Source: Pseudomonas extremaustralis
GTDB taxonomy: Bacteria > Pseudomonadota > Gammaproteobacteria > Pseudomonadales > Pseudomonadaceae
Direction of reading: 5' to 3'
Assembly: GCF_900102035.1 (NCBI RefSeq)
Contig: NZ_LT629689.1
Span: 4,014,001 to 4,078,000, forward strand
DNA length: 64,000 nucleotides
Numbering within the stretch: position 1 is the first letter of the stretch; every line of letters begins with the position of its first letter. Below the pieces are notes generated by a model that saw only the letters and a program-made list of their open reading frames with translations, was not told the origin of the DNA and did not search any database. The translations under genes and the position numbers were made by a program. Shown here piece after piece: positions 40,992 through 50,357 of the stretch.

Positions 40992-41855
40992 ATGACAGCC
41001 ACTGCATTCAGTGAAGCTTCCACCAGCCGCTTTGCCCGTATCAAGGAAGGCGACCTGGACCTGCAACTGCACTACAACGACCTTGGCGAAGGTGCCGAAA
41101 CCGTGGTCATGCTGCACGGCTCCGGGCCGGGCGCGAGCGGCTGGGCCAACTTCAATCGCAATATCGAGCCGCTGGTTAACGCCGGTTTTCGCGTGATCCT
41201 GATGGACTGCCCCGGCTGGAGCAAAAGCGACACGATCGTCAGCGAAGGCTCGCGCTCGAACCTCAATGCCCAAGCGCTCAAGGGCCTGCTCGATGTGCTG
41301 AAGCTTACGCGCGTGCACATCATCGGCAACTCGATGGGGGCCCACAGCACCGTCGCCTTCGCCCTGGAATACCCTGAGCGGATCGGCAAACTGATCCTGA
41401 TGGGCGGCGGCACCGGCGGCCCGAGCGCCTTCGTTCCCCAGCCCACCGAAGGCATCAAACTGATCGGCGCGCTGTACCGCGACCCGACCATCGAGAACTT
41501 GAAGAAGATGATGAACGTCTTCGTTTTCGATGCCAGCGGCCTCACCGACGAACTGTTCCAGACCCGCCTGGACAACATCCTGTCGCGCCGCGATCACCTG
41601 GAAAACTTCGTCAAGAGCAGCACCCTCAATCCCAAGCAATTCCCGGATTTCAGCCACCGCCTGCACGAGATCAACGCCGACACCCTGCTCGTCTGGGGTC
41701 GCGAGGACCGCTTCGTGCCGATGGACACCGGCTTGCGCCTGCTGGCCGGCCTGCCGAGGGCGCAACTGCATGTGTTCAACCGCTGCGGTCACTGGGCGCA
41801 GTGGGAACACGCCGACAAGTTCAACCGCATGGTCCTGGACTTCCTGACCCACTGA
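40992..41855 (+). CDS. mhpC: 2-hydroxy-6-oxononadienedioate hydrolase
   Basis: Alpha/beta hydrolase that cleaves the C-C bond of the ring-fission product, giving 2-hydroxypentadienoate and succinate. The 287-residue protein has the oxyanion region [13 protein letters not shown], the nucleophile Ser in [11 protein letters not shown], Asp in [12 protein letters not shown] and His in [10 protein letters not shown]. The start at 40992 follows AAGGAA. It is 17 bases downstream of mhpB. Confidence 0.94.
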   Translation: MTATAFSEASTSRFARIKEGDLDLQLHYNDLGEGAETVVMLHGSGPGASGWANFNRNIEPLVNAGFRVILMDCPGWSKSDTIVSEGSRSNLNAQALKGLLDVLKLTRVHIIGNSMGAHSTVAFALEYPERIGKLILMGGGTGGPSAFVPQPTEGIKLIGALYRDPTIENLKKMMNVFVFDASGLTDELFQTRLDNILSRRDHLENFVKSSTLNPKQFPDFSHRLHEINADTLLVWGREDRFVPMDTGLRLLAGLPRAQLHVFNRCGHWAQWEHADKFNRMVLDFLTH

Positions 41856-41869
41856 TCATCGAGGCTGAC

Positions 41870-42676
41870 ATGCACCTGACTCAAGACACCCTGCAACAAC
41901 TCGCCGCCGATCTGCGCCAGGCCGAAGCCCACGGTGAAGCCATCGCGCCGCTGCGCGAGCAGATCGGTGAAGACAACGCCGAAGCCGCATACGCCATCCA
42001 GCGCCTCAACGTCGACCACGGTGTGGCCAATGGGCGCCGCGTGGTGGGCCGCAAGATCGGCCTGACCAACCCCAAGGTCCAGACCCAACTGGGCGTGGAC
42101 CAGCCGGACTTCGGTACGCTGTTTGCCGACATGTGCTACGGCGACAACCAAACCGTGCCCGTCGGCCGCGTACTGCAACCGAAGATCGAGGCTGAAATCG
42201 CCCTGATCCTCGAGCGCGACCTGCCTCGCGCCGACACCACATTCGCCGATGTGATGGCGGCCACCGGCTGGGTCGTCCCGGCCCTGGAAATCGTCGGCAG
42301 TCGGGTCCAGGGCTGGAACATCCGTTTCGTCGATACCGTGGCTGACAACGCGTCCAGCGGTTGCTTCGTCCTCGGCGGCCCGGCGCGACGTCTCGATGGG
42401 CTCGACCTGCGCCAAGCCAGAATGCGCATGACCCGCAATGGTGAAGACGTGTCCAGCGGCAGCGGTGCCGAATGCCTCGGCCATCCGCTCAATGCGGCGG
42501 TCTGGCTGGCTTGCACCATGGCGCGCCTGGGCGATCCGCTGCGGGCCGGCGACATCATTCTCACCGGCGCGCTGGGGCCCATGGTGGCGGTAGCCGCCGG
42601 TGATCGGTTCGAGGCCGAAATCGACGGCATCGGCCGCGTCGGTGTGAATTTCTCGGTAGACAGTAGCGCCGAGTGA
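41870..42676 (+). CDS. mhpD: 2-oxopent-4-enoate (2-hydroxypentadienoate) hydratase
   Basis: Adds water to 2-hydroxypenta-2,4-dienoate to give 4-hydroxy-2-oxovalerate. The 268-residue protein has [50 protein letters not shown] and [14 protein letters not shown], typical of the MhpD/XylJ family. The start is 15 bases after mhpC, preceded by GAGG. Confidence 0.94.
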   Translation: MHLTQDTLQQLAADLRQAEAHGEAIAPLREQIGEDNAEAAYAIQRLNVDHGVANGRRVVGRKIGLTNPKVQTQLGVDQPDFGTLFADMCYGDNQTVPVGRVLQPKIEAEIALILERDLPRADTTFADVMAATGWVVPALEIVGSRVQGWNIRFVDTVADNASSGCFVLGGPARRLDGLDLRQARMRMTRNGEDVSSGSGAECLGHPLNAAVWLACTMARLGDPLRAGDIILTGALGPMVAVAAGDRFEAEIDGIGRVGVNFSVDSSAE

Positions 42677-42708
42677 TCGGCGACTTGCGTGCACATGAGG
42701 CAACCATA

Positions 42709-43644
42709 ATGAAGAAACTCAAAGTCGCCATCATCGGCTCCGGCAACATCGGCACCGACCTGATGATCAAGATCCTGCGCAACGCCAAGCATCTGGAAAT
42801 GGCGGTGATGGTCGGCATCGACCCGGCCTCCGACGGTTTGGCCCGCGCCCAGCGCATGGGCGTGGCCACCACCCACGAAGGCGTCGAAGGCCTGACCCGC
42901 ATGGACGTGTTCAAGGACATCGACTTCGTTTTCGATGCCACTTCGGCCGGCGCCCATGTGAAGAACGATGCGTTCCTGCGCGCGATCAAGCCCGGTATCC
43001 GCCTGATCGACCTGACCCCCGCAGCCATCGGCCCGTACTGCGTGCCGGTGGTGAACCTGGAGCAGAATCTGGAGCAGCTCAACGTCAACATGGTCACCTG
43101 CGGCGGCCAGGCGACCATTCCGATGGTTGCGGCGGTGTCGCGGGTGGCCAAGGTGCACTACGCCGAAATCGTCGCGTCGATCGCGAGCAAATCCGCCGGC
43201 CCCGGCACCCGCGCCAACATCGATGAATTCACCGAGACCACCTCCAAGGCCATCGAAGTGATCGGCGGCGCGGCCAAGGGCAAGGCGATCATCGTGATGA
43301 ACCCCGCCGAGCCGCCGTTGATCATGCGTGACACGGTGTTCGTGCTGTCCGAAGCGGCCGATCAAGCGTTGGTCGAAGCTTCCATCGTCGAGATGGCCGC
43401 CGCCGTGCAGGCCTATGTGCCGGGCTATCGCCTCAAGCAACAGGTGCAGTTCGACGTGATCCCGGCAGACGCGCCGTTGAACATCCCCGGCCTGGGCAAA
43501 TTCTCCGGCCTGAAAACCTCGGTGTTCCTCGAAGTCGAAGGCGCCGCCCATTACCTGCCAGCCTACGCCGGCAACCTCGACATCATGACCTCCGCAGCCT
43601 TGGCCACCGCCGAGCGCATGGCGCAGTCGATGCAACAGGCCTGA
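42709..43644 (+). CDS. mhpF: Acetaldehyde dehydrogenase (acetylating)
   Basis: Converts acetaldehyde, CoA and NAD+ to acetyl-CoA. It works as a complex with the aldolase MhpE, so that acetaldehyde is channelled. The 311-residue protein has [19 protein letters not shown] at the N-terminus and the catalytic Cys in [14 protein letters not shown] (about 130). The start at 42709 was chosen over an upstream ATG because homologues begin [12 protein letters not shown]. Confidence 0.95.
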   Translation: MKKLKVAIIGSGNIGTDLMIKILRNAKHLEMAVMVGIDPASDGLARAQRMGVATTHEGVEGLTRMDVFKDIDFVFDATSAGAHVKNDAFLRAIKPGIRLIDLTPAAIGPYCVPVVNLEQNLEQLNVNMVTCGGQATIPMVAAVSRVAKVHYAEIVASIASKSAGPGTRANIDEFTETTSKAIEVIGGAAKGKAIIVMNPAEPPLIMRDTVFVLSEAADQALVEASIVEMAAAVQAYVPGYRLKQQVQFDVIPADAPLNIPGLGKFSGLKTSVFLEVEGAAHYLPAYAGNLDIMTSAALATAERMAQSMQQA

Positions 43645-43654
43645 GGAGAGCGAC

Positions 43655-44665
43655 ATGAACGGTAAGAAAATCTACATCTCCGACGTGACCCTGCGCGACG
43701 GCAGCCATGCGGTGCGTCATCAGTATTCCCTGCAAAACGTGCAGGACATCGCCCGCGCCCTCGACAAAGCCAAGGTCGACTCGATCGAAGTCGCCCACGG
43801 CGATGGCCTGCAAGGGTCGAGCTTCAACTATGGCTTCGCCGCGCACACCGACCTGGAATGGATCGAAGCCGCCGCCGACGTAATCAGCCACGCCAAGATC
43901 ACCACGCTGTTGCTGCCCGGTATCGGCACCGTGCACGACCTCAAGGCCGCCTACAACGCCGGCGCCCGCGTGGTGCGCATCGCCACCCATTGCACCGAGG
44001 CCGATGTGTCGAAACAGCACATCGAATACGCCCGTGAACTGGGCATGGACACCGTCGGCTTCCTGATGATGAGTCACATGATCCCCGCCGAGCAGCTCGC
44101 CGCCCAAGCCAAGCTGATGGAAAGCTACGGCGCCACCTGCGTGTACATGGCCGACTCCGGTGGCGCGATGAACATGCAGGACATCCGCGACCGCTTCCGC
44201 GCGTTCAAAGCCGTACTCAAACCGGAAACCGAAACCGGCATGCACGCCCACCACAACCTGAGCCTCGGCGTGGCCAACTCGATCACCGCCGTCGAAGAAG
44301 GCTGCGACCGCATCGACGCCAGCCTCGCCGGCATGGGCGCCGGCGCCGGCAACGCGCCGCTGGAAGTGTTCATCGCCGCCGCCGAACGCTTGGGCTGGAA
44401 CCACGGCACCGACCTCTACACCTTGATGGACGCGGCGGACGACATCGTGCGCCCGCTGCAAGACCGCCCGGTGCGGGTCGACCGCGAGTCCCTGGCGCTG
44501 GGGTATGCCGGGGTGTATTCGAGCTTCCTGCGCCATGCCGAAATCGCGGCGGCCAAGTATGGCCTCAAGACCGTGGACATCCTTGTCGAGCTGGGCAAGC
44601 GCCGCATGGTCGGCGGCCAGGAAGACATGATTGTCGACGTGGCCCTGGATCTGCTCAACCGCTGA
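43655..44665 (+). CDS. mhpE: 4-hydroxy-2-oxovalerate aldolase
   Basis: Splits 4-hydroxy-2-oxovalerate to pyruvate and acetaldehyde, in complex with MhpF. The 336-residue DRE-TIM metallolyase has [18 protein letters not shown] near the N-terminus, the metal-binding [13 protein letters not shown] and [22 protein letters not shown] precedes the start, 10 bases after mhpF. Last enzyme gene of the pathway. Confidence 0.95.
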   Translation: MNGKKIYISDVTLRDGSHAVRHQYSLQNVQDIARALDKAKVDSIEVAHGDGLQGSSFNYGFAAHTDLEWIEAAADVISHAKITTLLLPGIGTVHDLKAAYNAGARVVRIATHCTEADVSKQHIEYARELGMDTVGFLMMSHMIPAEQLAAQAKLMESYGATCVYMADSGGAMNMQDIRDRFRAFKAVLKPETETGMHAHHNLSLGVANSITAVEEGCDRIDASLAGMGAGAGNAPLEVFIAAAERLGWNHGTDLYTLMDAADDIVRPLQDRPVRVDRESLALGYAGVYSSFLRHAEIAAAKYGLKTVDILVELGKRRMVGGQEDMIVDVALDLLNR

Positions 44666-44735
44666 AACGCTGAACCGTGCATCCCCCCGGCCGGTCGCCC
44701 ACGCAGCGACCGGACGGGTTTGCTTTGCCCATTAC

Positions 44736-44743
44736 AACAATAA
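44736..44743 (+). promoter_or_regulatory. Hfq/Crc-type CA motif before mhpT
   Basis: AACAATAA within ACAACAATAAAA, about 15 bases before the transporter start. The same 12 bases occur before the porin gene at 46015-46026. Confidence 0.55.
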
Positions 44744-44757
44744 AACGGGTATTTCCC

Positions 44758-45963
44758 ATGACATCGCTAAACGTGCTGACACCGTTATACATGGCGCGGA
44801 CCATCGGTCTGTGCTTCCTCGTCGCCCTGATGGAAGGCCTCGACCTGCAAGCGTCGGGGATCGCCGCGCAAGGCATGGCGGCGGCGTTCCAACTGGATAA
44901 GTTACACATGGGCTGGGTCTTCAGCGCCGGCATTTTCGGCCTGCTGCCCGGTGCATTCCTCGGCGGTTTGCTGGCTGATCGAATCGGCCGTAAACGGGTG
45001 TTGATGGCGTCGGTGGCCCTGTTCGGGTTGTTCTCGCTGGTCACGACCATGGCCTGGGACTTCAACAGCCTGTTGATTGCCCGTTGCCTCACTGGCGTCG
45101 GCCTGGGTGCCGCACTGCCCAACCTGATCGCCCTGAGCAGTGAAGTCGCCGGCCCGCGCCTGCGTGGCACCGCCGTGAGCCTGATGTATTGCGGCGTGCC
45201 CCTGGGCGCTGCACTCGCGGCAGGCATTGGCATCGCCCAACTGGCCAGTGGCTGGCAAGTGGTGTTCTACGTCGGCGGCATCGTGCCATTGCTGATCGTG
45301 CCGATGCTGGGCCTTTATCTGCCGGAATCCGCAGCGTTTCGCAGCGTGCGCGATGCCGCTCCGATTGGTGTGGTCAGCGGCCTGTTCCGCAACGGCGCGG
45401 CATTGCCGACCGCGATGATCTGGGTCAGCTACTTCTTTACGCTCATGGTGGTTTACATCCTGATCAACTGGCTGCCGAGCCTGTTGATCGGCCAAGGCTT
45501 CAGCGGCGCCCAAGCAAGCTGGGTGATGCTGGCGCTGCAATTCGGCGCGGCGGCAGGCACGTTGTTGCTGGGCTGGGTCATGGATCGTCTGCCGGCCTGG
45601 GCGTTATCGGCCCTGATTTACCTCGGCATTCTCGCGTCGCTGACGGCCCTGGGCATCGCCACCCAACTGCAAAGCATGCTGGTAGCCGGCTTCGTCGCCG
45701 GCTTCTTCGCTACGGGCGGGCAATGTGTGCTGTACGCCTTGGCACCGCATTTCTATCGTCCGTCGATTCGCGCCACGGGTGTCGGCAGCGCCGTCGCCAT
45801 CGGCCGGCTGGGCGCGATGAGCGGCCCGTTGGTGGCCGGCAAGATGCTCGCCCTGGGCACTGGCACCACCGGCGTGATGATGGCCTCGGCACCGGGCATC
45901 GTCATGGCCGCGCTGGCGGTGTTTTACCTGTCGGTACGCCGCAACCGCTCCCCGGAGGACTGA
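44758..45963 (+). CDS. mhpT: MFS transporter for aromatic acids (MhpT-like)
   Basis: Inner-membrane proton symporter of the AAHS family, probably importing 3-(3-hydroxyphenyl)propionate. The 401-residue protein has about 12 membrane helices, the MFS loop motif GGLLADRIGRKRVL between helices 2 and 3, and an early Asp/Glu pair in ALMEGLDLQASG (typical D(Q/E)GxD-like motif of aromatic acid carriers). No good Shine-Dalgarno precedes the ATG; an ACAACAATAAAA motif does. It follows mhpE by 92 bases. Confidence 0.85.
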   Translation: MTSLNVLTPLYMARTIGLCFLVALMEGLDLQASGIAAQGMAAAFQLDKLHMGWVFSAGIFGLLPGAFLGGLLADRIGRKRVLMASVALFGLFSLVTTMAWDFNSLLIARCLTGVGLGAALPNLIALSSEVAGPRLRGTAVSLMYCGVPLGAALAAGIGIAQLASGWQVVFYVGGIVPLLIVPMLGLYLPESAAFRSVRDAAPIGVVSGLFRNGAALPTAMIWVSYFFTLMVVYILINWLPSLLIGQGFSGAQASWVMLALQFGAAAGTLLLGWVMDRLPAWALSALIYLGILASLTALGIATQLQSMLVAGFVAGFFATGGQCVLYALAPHFYRPSIRATGVGSAVAIGRLGAMSGPLVAGKMLALGTGTTGVMMASAPGIVMAALAVFYLSVRRNRSPED

Positions 45964-46013
45964 CCTCCGACCCGCACTGCCCCCTCGCGTCGTGATGGCG
46001 CGGGGGTTATCCC

Positions 46014-46026
46014 AACAACAATAAAA
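46014..46026 (+). promoter_or_regulatory. Hfq/Crc-type CA motif before the OprD-like gene
   Basis: AACAACAATAAAA contains two overlapping AAnAAnAA matches and ends 12 bases before the start codon, in the place of a Shine-Dalgarno. Confidence 0.55.
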
Positions 46027-46038
46027 GTGAACACTGCC

Positions 46039-47310
46039 ATGCTCAGGAATTCTCTTCGGGCCTTCAGCGCCTGCACCTGCGTTTTGTCCATTGGCCAAGC
46101 GTGCGCCGCCGGTTTCGTCGACGACAGCCATGCCGACTTGCAGATACGCAACTATTACTTCGATCGCAACTACGTGAACGCGACGCCCCAGGCGGCGGCT
46201 CGCGAGTGGGCGCAAGGCTTCATCCTCAACGTGCGCTCGGGTTACACCGAAGGGCCTGTAGGCTTCGGTCTGGACGCCCAGGGTTTGTTGGGGGTTCGCC
46301 TGGACTCCTCGCCCGATCGCACCGGAACCGGCCTGCTGCCGTACAACCCCACGACCCACGAACCGGCCAGCGAATATTCGGAGCTGGGCCTGACCGGCAA
46401 GGTCCGGGCCTCCAAGAGCGAGTTGCAACTGGGCACCATCAGCACCTTTTTGCCCATCGCCTTCGCCAGCCCGACCCGCCTGCTGCCGCAGACCTTCCGT
46501 GGCGCGTATCTGAAATCCCAGGAAATCGACGACCTGACGCTGCACCTCGGCTGGCTCGATCGTATCAACCTGCGCGACTCCACCAACTATCAAAAAATGT
46601 CGGTGGCTTCGCCCAACGGACGCTTCAAGGGCGCCGCCGAGTCGGACCGGTTTTCCTTTGTCGGTGGGGACTATGCCTGGTCGCCCCAACTGACGCTGAA
46701 GTACTACCACGCCGAACTGGCTGATCTGTATCGCAAAGACTTCTATGGTTTTGTCGACAACCACCCGATCGGGCCCGGCAGCCTCAAGAGCGACTTTCGC
46801 CTGTTTGTCACCGGCGAGGATGGCGCGGCCAAAGCCGGCCCGGTGGACAATCGCAACGCCGCGCTGATGCTGACGTACAGCCTCGGCGCCCACAAATTCG
46901 GCGCCGGCTACATGCAACTGACCGGCAAGACCGCCATGCCGTATCTGTTCGGCACAGAGCCATTGGTCATCACCGAAGGCACGCTGAGCTCGGAGTTTCT
47001 CAACCCCAAGGAGCGTAGTTGGCAGGTGCGCTATGACTACAACTTTGCCGCTCTGGGCCTGACCGGCCTTAACGGCATGCTGCGCTACGTCAGTGGCGAC
47101 AACATCGAGTTGCCCAAACTGGGCGGCAGCAATCTGAAAGAAAGCGAAAAAGACATCGAGCTCAACTACGTGCTTCAGGGCACGCCCCTCAAAGGCCTGG
47201 TGCTGCGCGTGCGCAACGCATGGTACCGCAATGACTTCACCGCCCAGGCCAGCCATCGCGATGACAATGAGCTACGGGTGAACGTCGACTACACCTGGAA
47301 GCTCTGGTGA
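46039..47310 (+). CDS. OprD-family outer-membrane porin
   Basis: Substrate-specific 18-strand porin, probably for uptake of the hydroxyphenylpropionate used by the mhp genes. The precursor of 423 residues has a signal peptide (MLRNSLRAFSACTCVLSIGQACAAG), then GFVDDSHADLQIRNYYFDRNY and EWAQGFILNVRSGYTEGPVGFGLDAQGLLG, the OprD signature region, and ends with an aromatic residue (VDYTWKLW). A GTG at 46027 is an alternative start; neither has a good ribosome site. It lies 75 bases after mhpT. Confidence 0.88.
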   Translation: MLRNSLRAFSACTCVLSIGQACAAGFVDDSHADLQIRNYYFDRNYVNATPQAAAREWAQGFILNVRSGYTEGPVGFGLDAQGLLGVRLDSSPDRTGTGLLPYNPTTHEPASEYSELGLTGKVRASKSELQLGTISTFLPIAFASPTRLLPQTFRGAYLKSQEIDDLTLHLGWLDRINLRDSTNYQKMSVASPNGRFKGAAESDRFSFVGGDYAWSPQLTLKYYHAELADLYRKDFYGFVDNHPIGPGSLKSDFRLFVTGEDGAAKAGPVDNRNAALMLTYSLGAHKFGAGYMQLTGKTAMPYLFGTEPLVITEGTLSSEFLNPKERSWQVRYDYNFAALGLTGLNGMLRYVSGDNIELPKLGGSNLKESEKDIELNYVLQGTPLKGLVLRVRNAWYRNDFTAQASHRDDNELRVNVDYTWKLW

Positions 47311-47697
47311 GGCACTGGCGATAATCGCCTCGCAGGCCGAGCGCAATGCCGGCCTGCAGCGGTGTTTTTCGACGCAAAAGTCCGACCTGGGCCACTCAGC
47401 CCAGATGGCAAAAAGTTGCACAGTAAAAAGCTGAAAAACCACCCCTAAATCCTCTGTAGCCCTTGATTTACAAGGGCTGCAACCAAATGCGCAAGAAGTT
47501 GCACAGCACTGTGCAACTTCTTGCGCACTTTTTCCCCTTTTTTCGCTGAAAAAAGCTGTTTTCCCCGCCTGAGTTTCGATAACTAATTGTTTTATATGGC
47601 AATTATTCTTATTGGCACGCTGTTTAATATGAAGACTCTCCCCAACGGGCAATTTCGCCCCTTGGGTACCTTCATTTTTCAAGCAAGGAGCACCTCC
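47311..47697. other. Intergenic region between porin and hcp
   Basis: About 390 bases without a convincing gene. It holds one 8-bp-stem hairpin (AGCCCTTG/CAAGGGCT, 47458-47478), a 40-bp near-perfect palindrome (47488-47527), a separate copy of its inner sequence AAGTTGCACAG (47413-47423), an AT-rich stretch and AAGGAG before hcp. The hcp promoter must lie in the right part, but I see no clear consensus. Confidence 0.6.
47488..47533. terminator. Long palindrome, possible terminator
   Basis: Two perfect 19-bp arms (47488-47506 and 47509-47527, outer end TGCGCAAGAAG, inner end GTTGCACAG) around CA are followed after two bases by TTTTT. It could end the mhp-porin transcript, or be an operator, because its inner sequence recurs at 47413-47423. 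Confidence 0.5.
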
Positions 47698-48216
47698 ATG
47701 GCAACCCCCGCTTACATGTCCATCACCGGCACCAAACAAGGCCTGATCACCGCCGGGGCCTTCACCGCCGATTCAGTGGGCAACACCTATCAGGAAGGCC
47801 ACGAAGACCAGGTCATGGTCCAGGGCTTCAGTCACGAAGTGATCATCCCGCGTGATCCGCAGTCCGGCCAACCCACCGGTCAGCGCGTGCACAAGCCCGT
47901 CAAGATCACCAAGGTCTTCGACAAATCCTCGCCGCTGCTGCTGGCGGCCCTGACCTCCGGCGAACGCCTGAGCGAAATCACCATCCAGTGGTACCGCACC
48001 TCGGCGGCCGGCACCCAGGAGCACTACTTCACCACCAAGCTCGAGGACGCAATCATCGTCGATATCAAAGACCACATGCACAACTGCCAGGACCCGGCGA
48101 ACGCGCACTTCACCCACCTGGAGGATGTCGCGTTCACCTACCGCAAAATCACCTGGACCCACGAAGTGTCCGGCACTTCGGGCTCTGATGACTGGCGCGC
48201 GCCGGTCGTTGCCTAA
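47698..48216 (+). CDS. hcp: Type VI secretion tube protein Hcp
   Basis: Forms the hexameric rings of the T6SS tube and is secreted. The 172-residue protein starts MATPAYMSITGTKQGLITAG and has QEGHEDQVMVQGFSHEVIIPRD, VHKPVKITKVFDKSSPLLLAAL and a C-terminal THLEDVAFTYRKITWTHEVSG, all typical of the Hcp1 family. ATG 47698 has AAGGAG upstream. It is an orphan copy next to vgrG and effector genes; no T6SS structural cluster is in the window. A terminator-like hairpin separates it from vgrG. Confidence 0.95.
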   Translation: MATPAYMSITGTKQGLITAGAFTADSVGNTYQEGHEDQVMVQGFSHEVIIPRDPQSGQPTGQRVHKPVKITKVFDKSSPLLLAALTSGERLSEITIQWYRTSAAGTQEHYFTTKLEDAIIVDIKDHMHNCQDPANAHFTHLEDVAFTYRKITWTHEVSGTSGSDDWRAPVVA

Positions 48217-48236
48217 GCCTGGCTGACCCCTGCGGG

Positions 48237-48271
48237 ACATCGGCCAGTGCGGCTGGCCGATGTTGTTTTTT
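48237..48271 (+). terminator. Terminator/attenuator between hcp and vgrG
   Basis: ACATCGGCCAG and CTGGCCGATGT form a perfect 11-bp stem with a TGCGG loop, followed by TGTTTTTTT. It should stop much of the hcp transcript so that Hcp is made in excess over VgrG. Confidence 0.85.
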
Positions 48272-48296
48272 CGCTGCATGACAGAAGGAAAAAAGG

Positions 48297-50357
48297 ATGT
48301 TCGCACCGGCCAACCAGACCCACTTCAGCCTCACCCTCGAAGACTTCACCGGCGACCTGCAAGTGCTGTCGTTCACCGGCACCGAAGGCATCAGCCAACC
48401 CTATCGCTTCGACGTCGAACTGGTCAGCGAAAAAGCCGACATCGACCTGGAAAAACTCCTGCACAAGCGGGCATTCCTGGCCTTCGACCCACAAGGCCAC
48501 GGCGTACACGGCCAGGTCTACCGTGTCGCCCAAGGCGATGCCGGTAAGCGCCTGAGTCGCTACAGCCTCTCTCTGGTGCCACACCTGCAATACCTGCATC
48601 ACCGCACCAACCAACGTATTTATCAGCAGATGTCGGCGCCGCAGATCATCGCCTTGATCCTCGAAGAGCACGGCATCCAAGGCGACGCCTACCGCTTCCA
48701 CCTCGGCCAGCCGTGCCCGGACCGCGATTACTGCGTGCAATACGACGAAACCGATCTGCATTTCATCCAGCGCCTGTGTGAAGAAGAAGGCGTGCACTAC
48801 CACTTCCAGCACAGCACCCGCGGCCACGTCTTGGTGTTCGGCGACGACCAGACCGTCTTTCCCAGACTCGGCCAACCCACCGCCTACATCCAAGGCAGCG
48901 GCCTGGTGGCCGACGAACCGGTGATCAAAGGCTTCAGCGTGCGCCTGGCCGCCCGCACCGGTCGCGTGACCCGTCGCGACTACGACTTTGAAAAGCCCAA
49001 ACTGCAACTCGAGGCCGACTACAAATCCCACGGCGATGATCCCGGCCCCGACCTTGAAGACTACGACTACCCCGGCCGCTTTCTCACACGCGACCGTGGC
49101 AACGTCCTCAGCCAACGCGCCGTCGAGCGCCACCGTGCCGACTATCAACAGGCAGAAGGCTGGGGCGACCAGACCACACTGACCAGTGGCCACTTCCTGC
49201 AACTCTCCGATCACCCACGTAAAGCCTGGAACGACCTGTGGCTGCTGACCGAGGTTTTTCATGAAGGCAAACAGCCCCAAGTCCTAGAAGAATCCATCAC
49301 CAGCGGCACCACCGAGGACGATTTCCACCAGGGCTACCGCAACCGTTTTCTCGCCACGCCGTGGGACGTGTTCTACCGCCCACCGCTGAACCATCCCAAA
49401 CCACGCATCCTCGGCAGCCAAAGCGCCGTGGTCACCGGCCCCCAAGGCGAAGAGATCCACTGCGACGAATACGGTCGCGTCAAAGTGCAATTCCACTGGG
49501 ACCGCGAAGGACGAGGCGACGACAAAAGCAGTTGCTGGCTGCGTGTTTCCAGCAGTTGGGCCGGCGCCCGCTACGGCGGCATCGCCATCCCCCGCGTCGG
49601 CATGGAAGTGCTGGTGACCTTCCTCGAAGGCGACCCCGACCAACCGCTGATCAGCGGTTGCCTGTACCACAAGACAAACCCCGCCCCCTACCCACTGCCG
49701 GCGAACAAAACCCGCACCGTGTTCAAAACCATGAGTTCACCCGGCGGCAGCGGCTTCAACGAACTGCGCATCGAAGACAAAAAAGGAGCGGAACAAATCT
49801 TCCTGCACGCCCAGCGCGATTGGGACGAAAACATCGAACACGACCAGAAAATCCGCGTCGGCAACGAACGCCACGACACCGTCGAGAAGAACGCCTACAG
49901 CGAATTCAAGGCCGAGGAACACCACACCGTCCACGCCGACCGCAAAGTCCAGGCGCGGGCAGACGACCACCTCACGGTGGCGATGAATCAGCACGTCAAG
50001 ATCGGCGCGGGGCAGTTCGTCGAAGCGGGCCGGGAAATACATCTACGCAGCGGGCTGAAGGTAGTGGTGGAAGCGGGTAAGGAGCTGACGCTCAAGGCCG
50101 GCGGAAGTTTTATCAAAATCGATGGCAGCGGCGTGTGGGTCAGCGCGCCGGTGACGAAACTGAATTCCGGGGGCAGCCCTGGCAGTGGCACGGGGGCGGC
50201 GCCGTTGTTGCCGGGGCAGTTGAAGGCGGCGGATGCGCAAGTGCCGGGGCAACTGCTGGTGCCAGCGCAACGACAAGCCTTGATGCGTATGACGCCGCGC
50301 TGTGAGATTTGCGAGCAGACGGCGAAGGAACAAGAACAGAAGGACCGTACGAAGTGA
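48297..50357 (+). CDS. vgrG: Type VI secretion spike protein VgrG
   Basis: Trimeric spike that caps the Hcp tube and carries effectors. The 686-residue protein has a gp27-like N-terminal part (MFAPANQTHFSLTLEDFTGDLQVLSF; RDYCVQYDETDLHFIQRLCEEEGVHYHF), a gp5 OB-fold (IHCDEYGRVKVQFHWDREG, CWLRVSSSWAG) and a C-terminal beta-helix of gp5-type repeats (residues about 500-610). After it comes a Pro/Ala/Gly linker and a short charged tail with CEIC, the likely adaptor-binding tip. AAGGAAAAAAGG precedes the start. The stop overlaps the DUF4123 start (GTGA). Confidence 0.95.
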   Translation: MFAPANQTHFSLTLEDFTGDLQVLSFTGTEGISQPYRFDVELVSEKADIDLEKLLHKRAFLAFDPQGHGVHGQVYRVAQGDAGKRLSRYSLSLVPHLQYLHHRTNQRIYQQMSAPQIIALILEEHGIQGDAYRFHLGQPCPDRDYCVQYDETDLHFIQRLCEEEGVHYHFQHSTRGHVLVFGDDQTVFPRLGQPTAYIQGSGLVADEPVIKGFSVRLAARTGRVTRRDYDFEKPKLQLEADYKSHGDDPGPDLEDYDYPGRFLTRDRGNVLSQRAVERHRADYQQAEGWGDQTTLTSGHFLQLSDHPRKAWNDLWLLTEVFHEGKQPQVLEESITSGTTEDDFHQGYRNRFLATPWDVFYRPPLNHPKPRILGSQSAVVTGPQGEEIHCDEYGRVKVQFHWDREGRGDDKSSCWLRVSSSWAGARYGGIAIPRVGMEVLVTFLEGDPDQPLISGCLYHKTNPAPYPLPANKTRTVFKTMSSPGGSGFNELRIEDKKGAEQIFLHAQRDWDENIEHDQKIRVGNERHDTVEKNAYSEFKAEEHHTVHADRKVQARADDHLTVAMNQHVKIGAGQFVEAGREIHLRSGLKVVVEAGKELTLKAGGSFIKIDGSGVWVSAPVTKLNSGGSPGSGTGAAPLLPGQLKAADAQVPGQLLVPAQRQALMRMTPRCEICEQTAKEQEQKDRTK

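Noticed and set aside
47612..47629. Possible sigma-54 promoter for hcp (TTGGCACG, N4, TTAAT)
   Set aside because: The -24 element is good but the -12 element lacks the essential GC (TTAAT in place of TTGCA).
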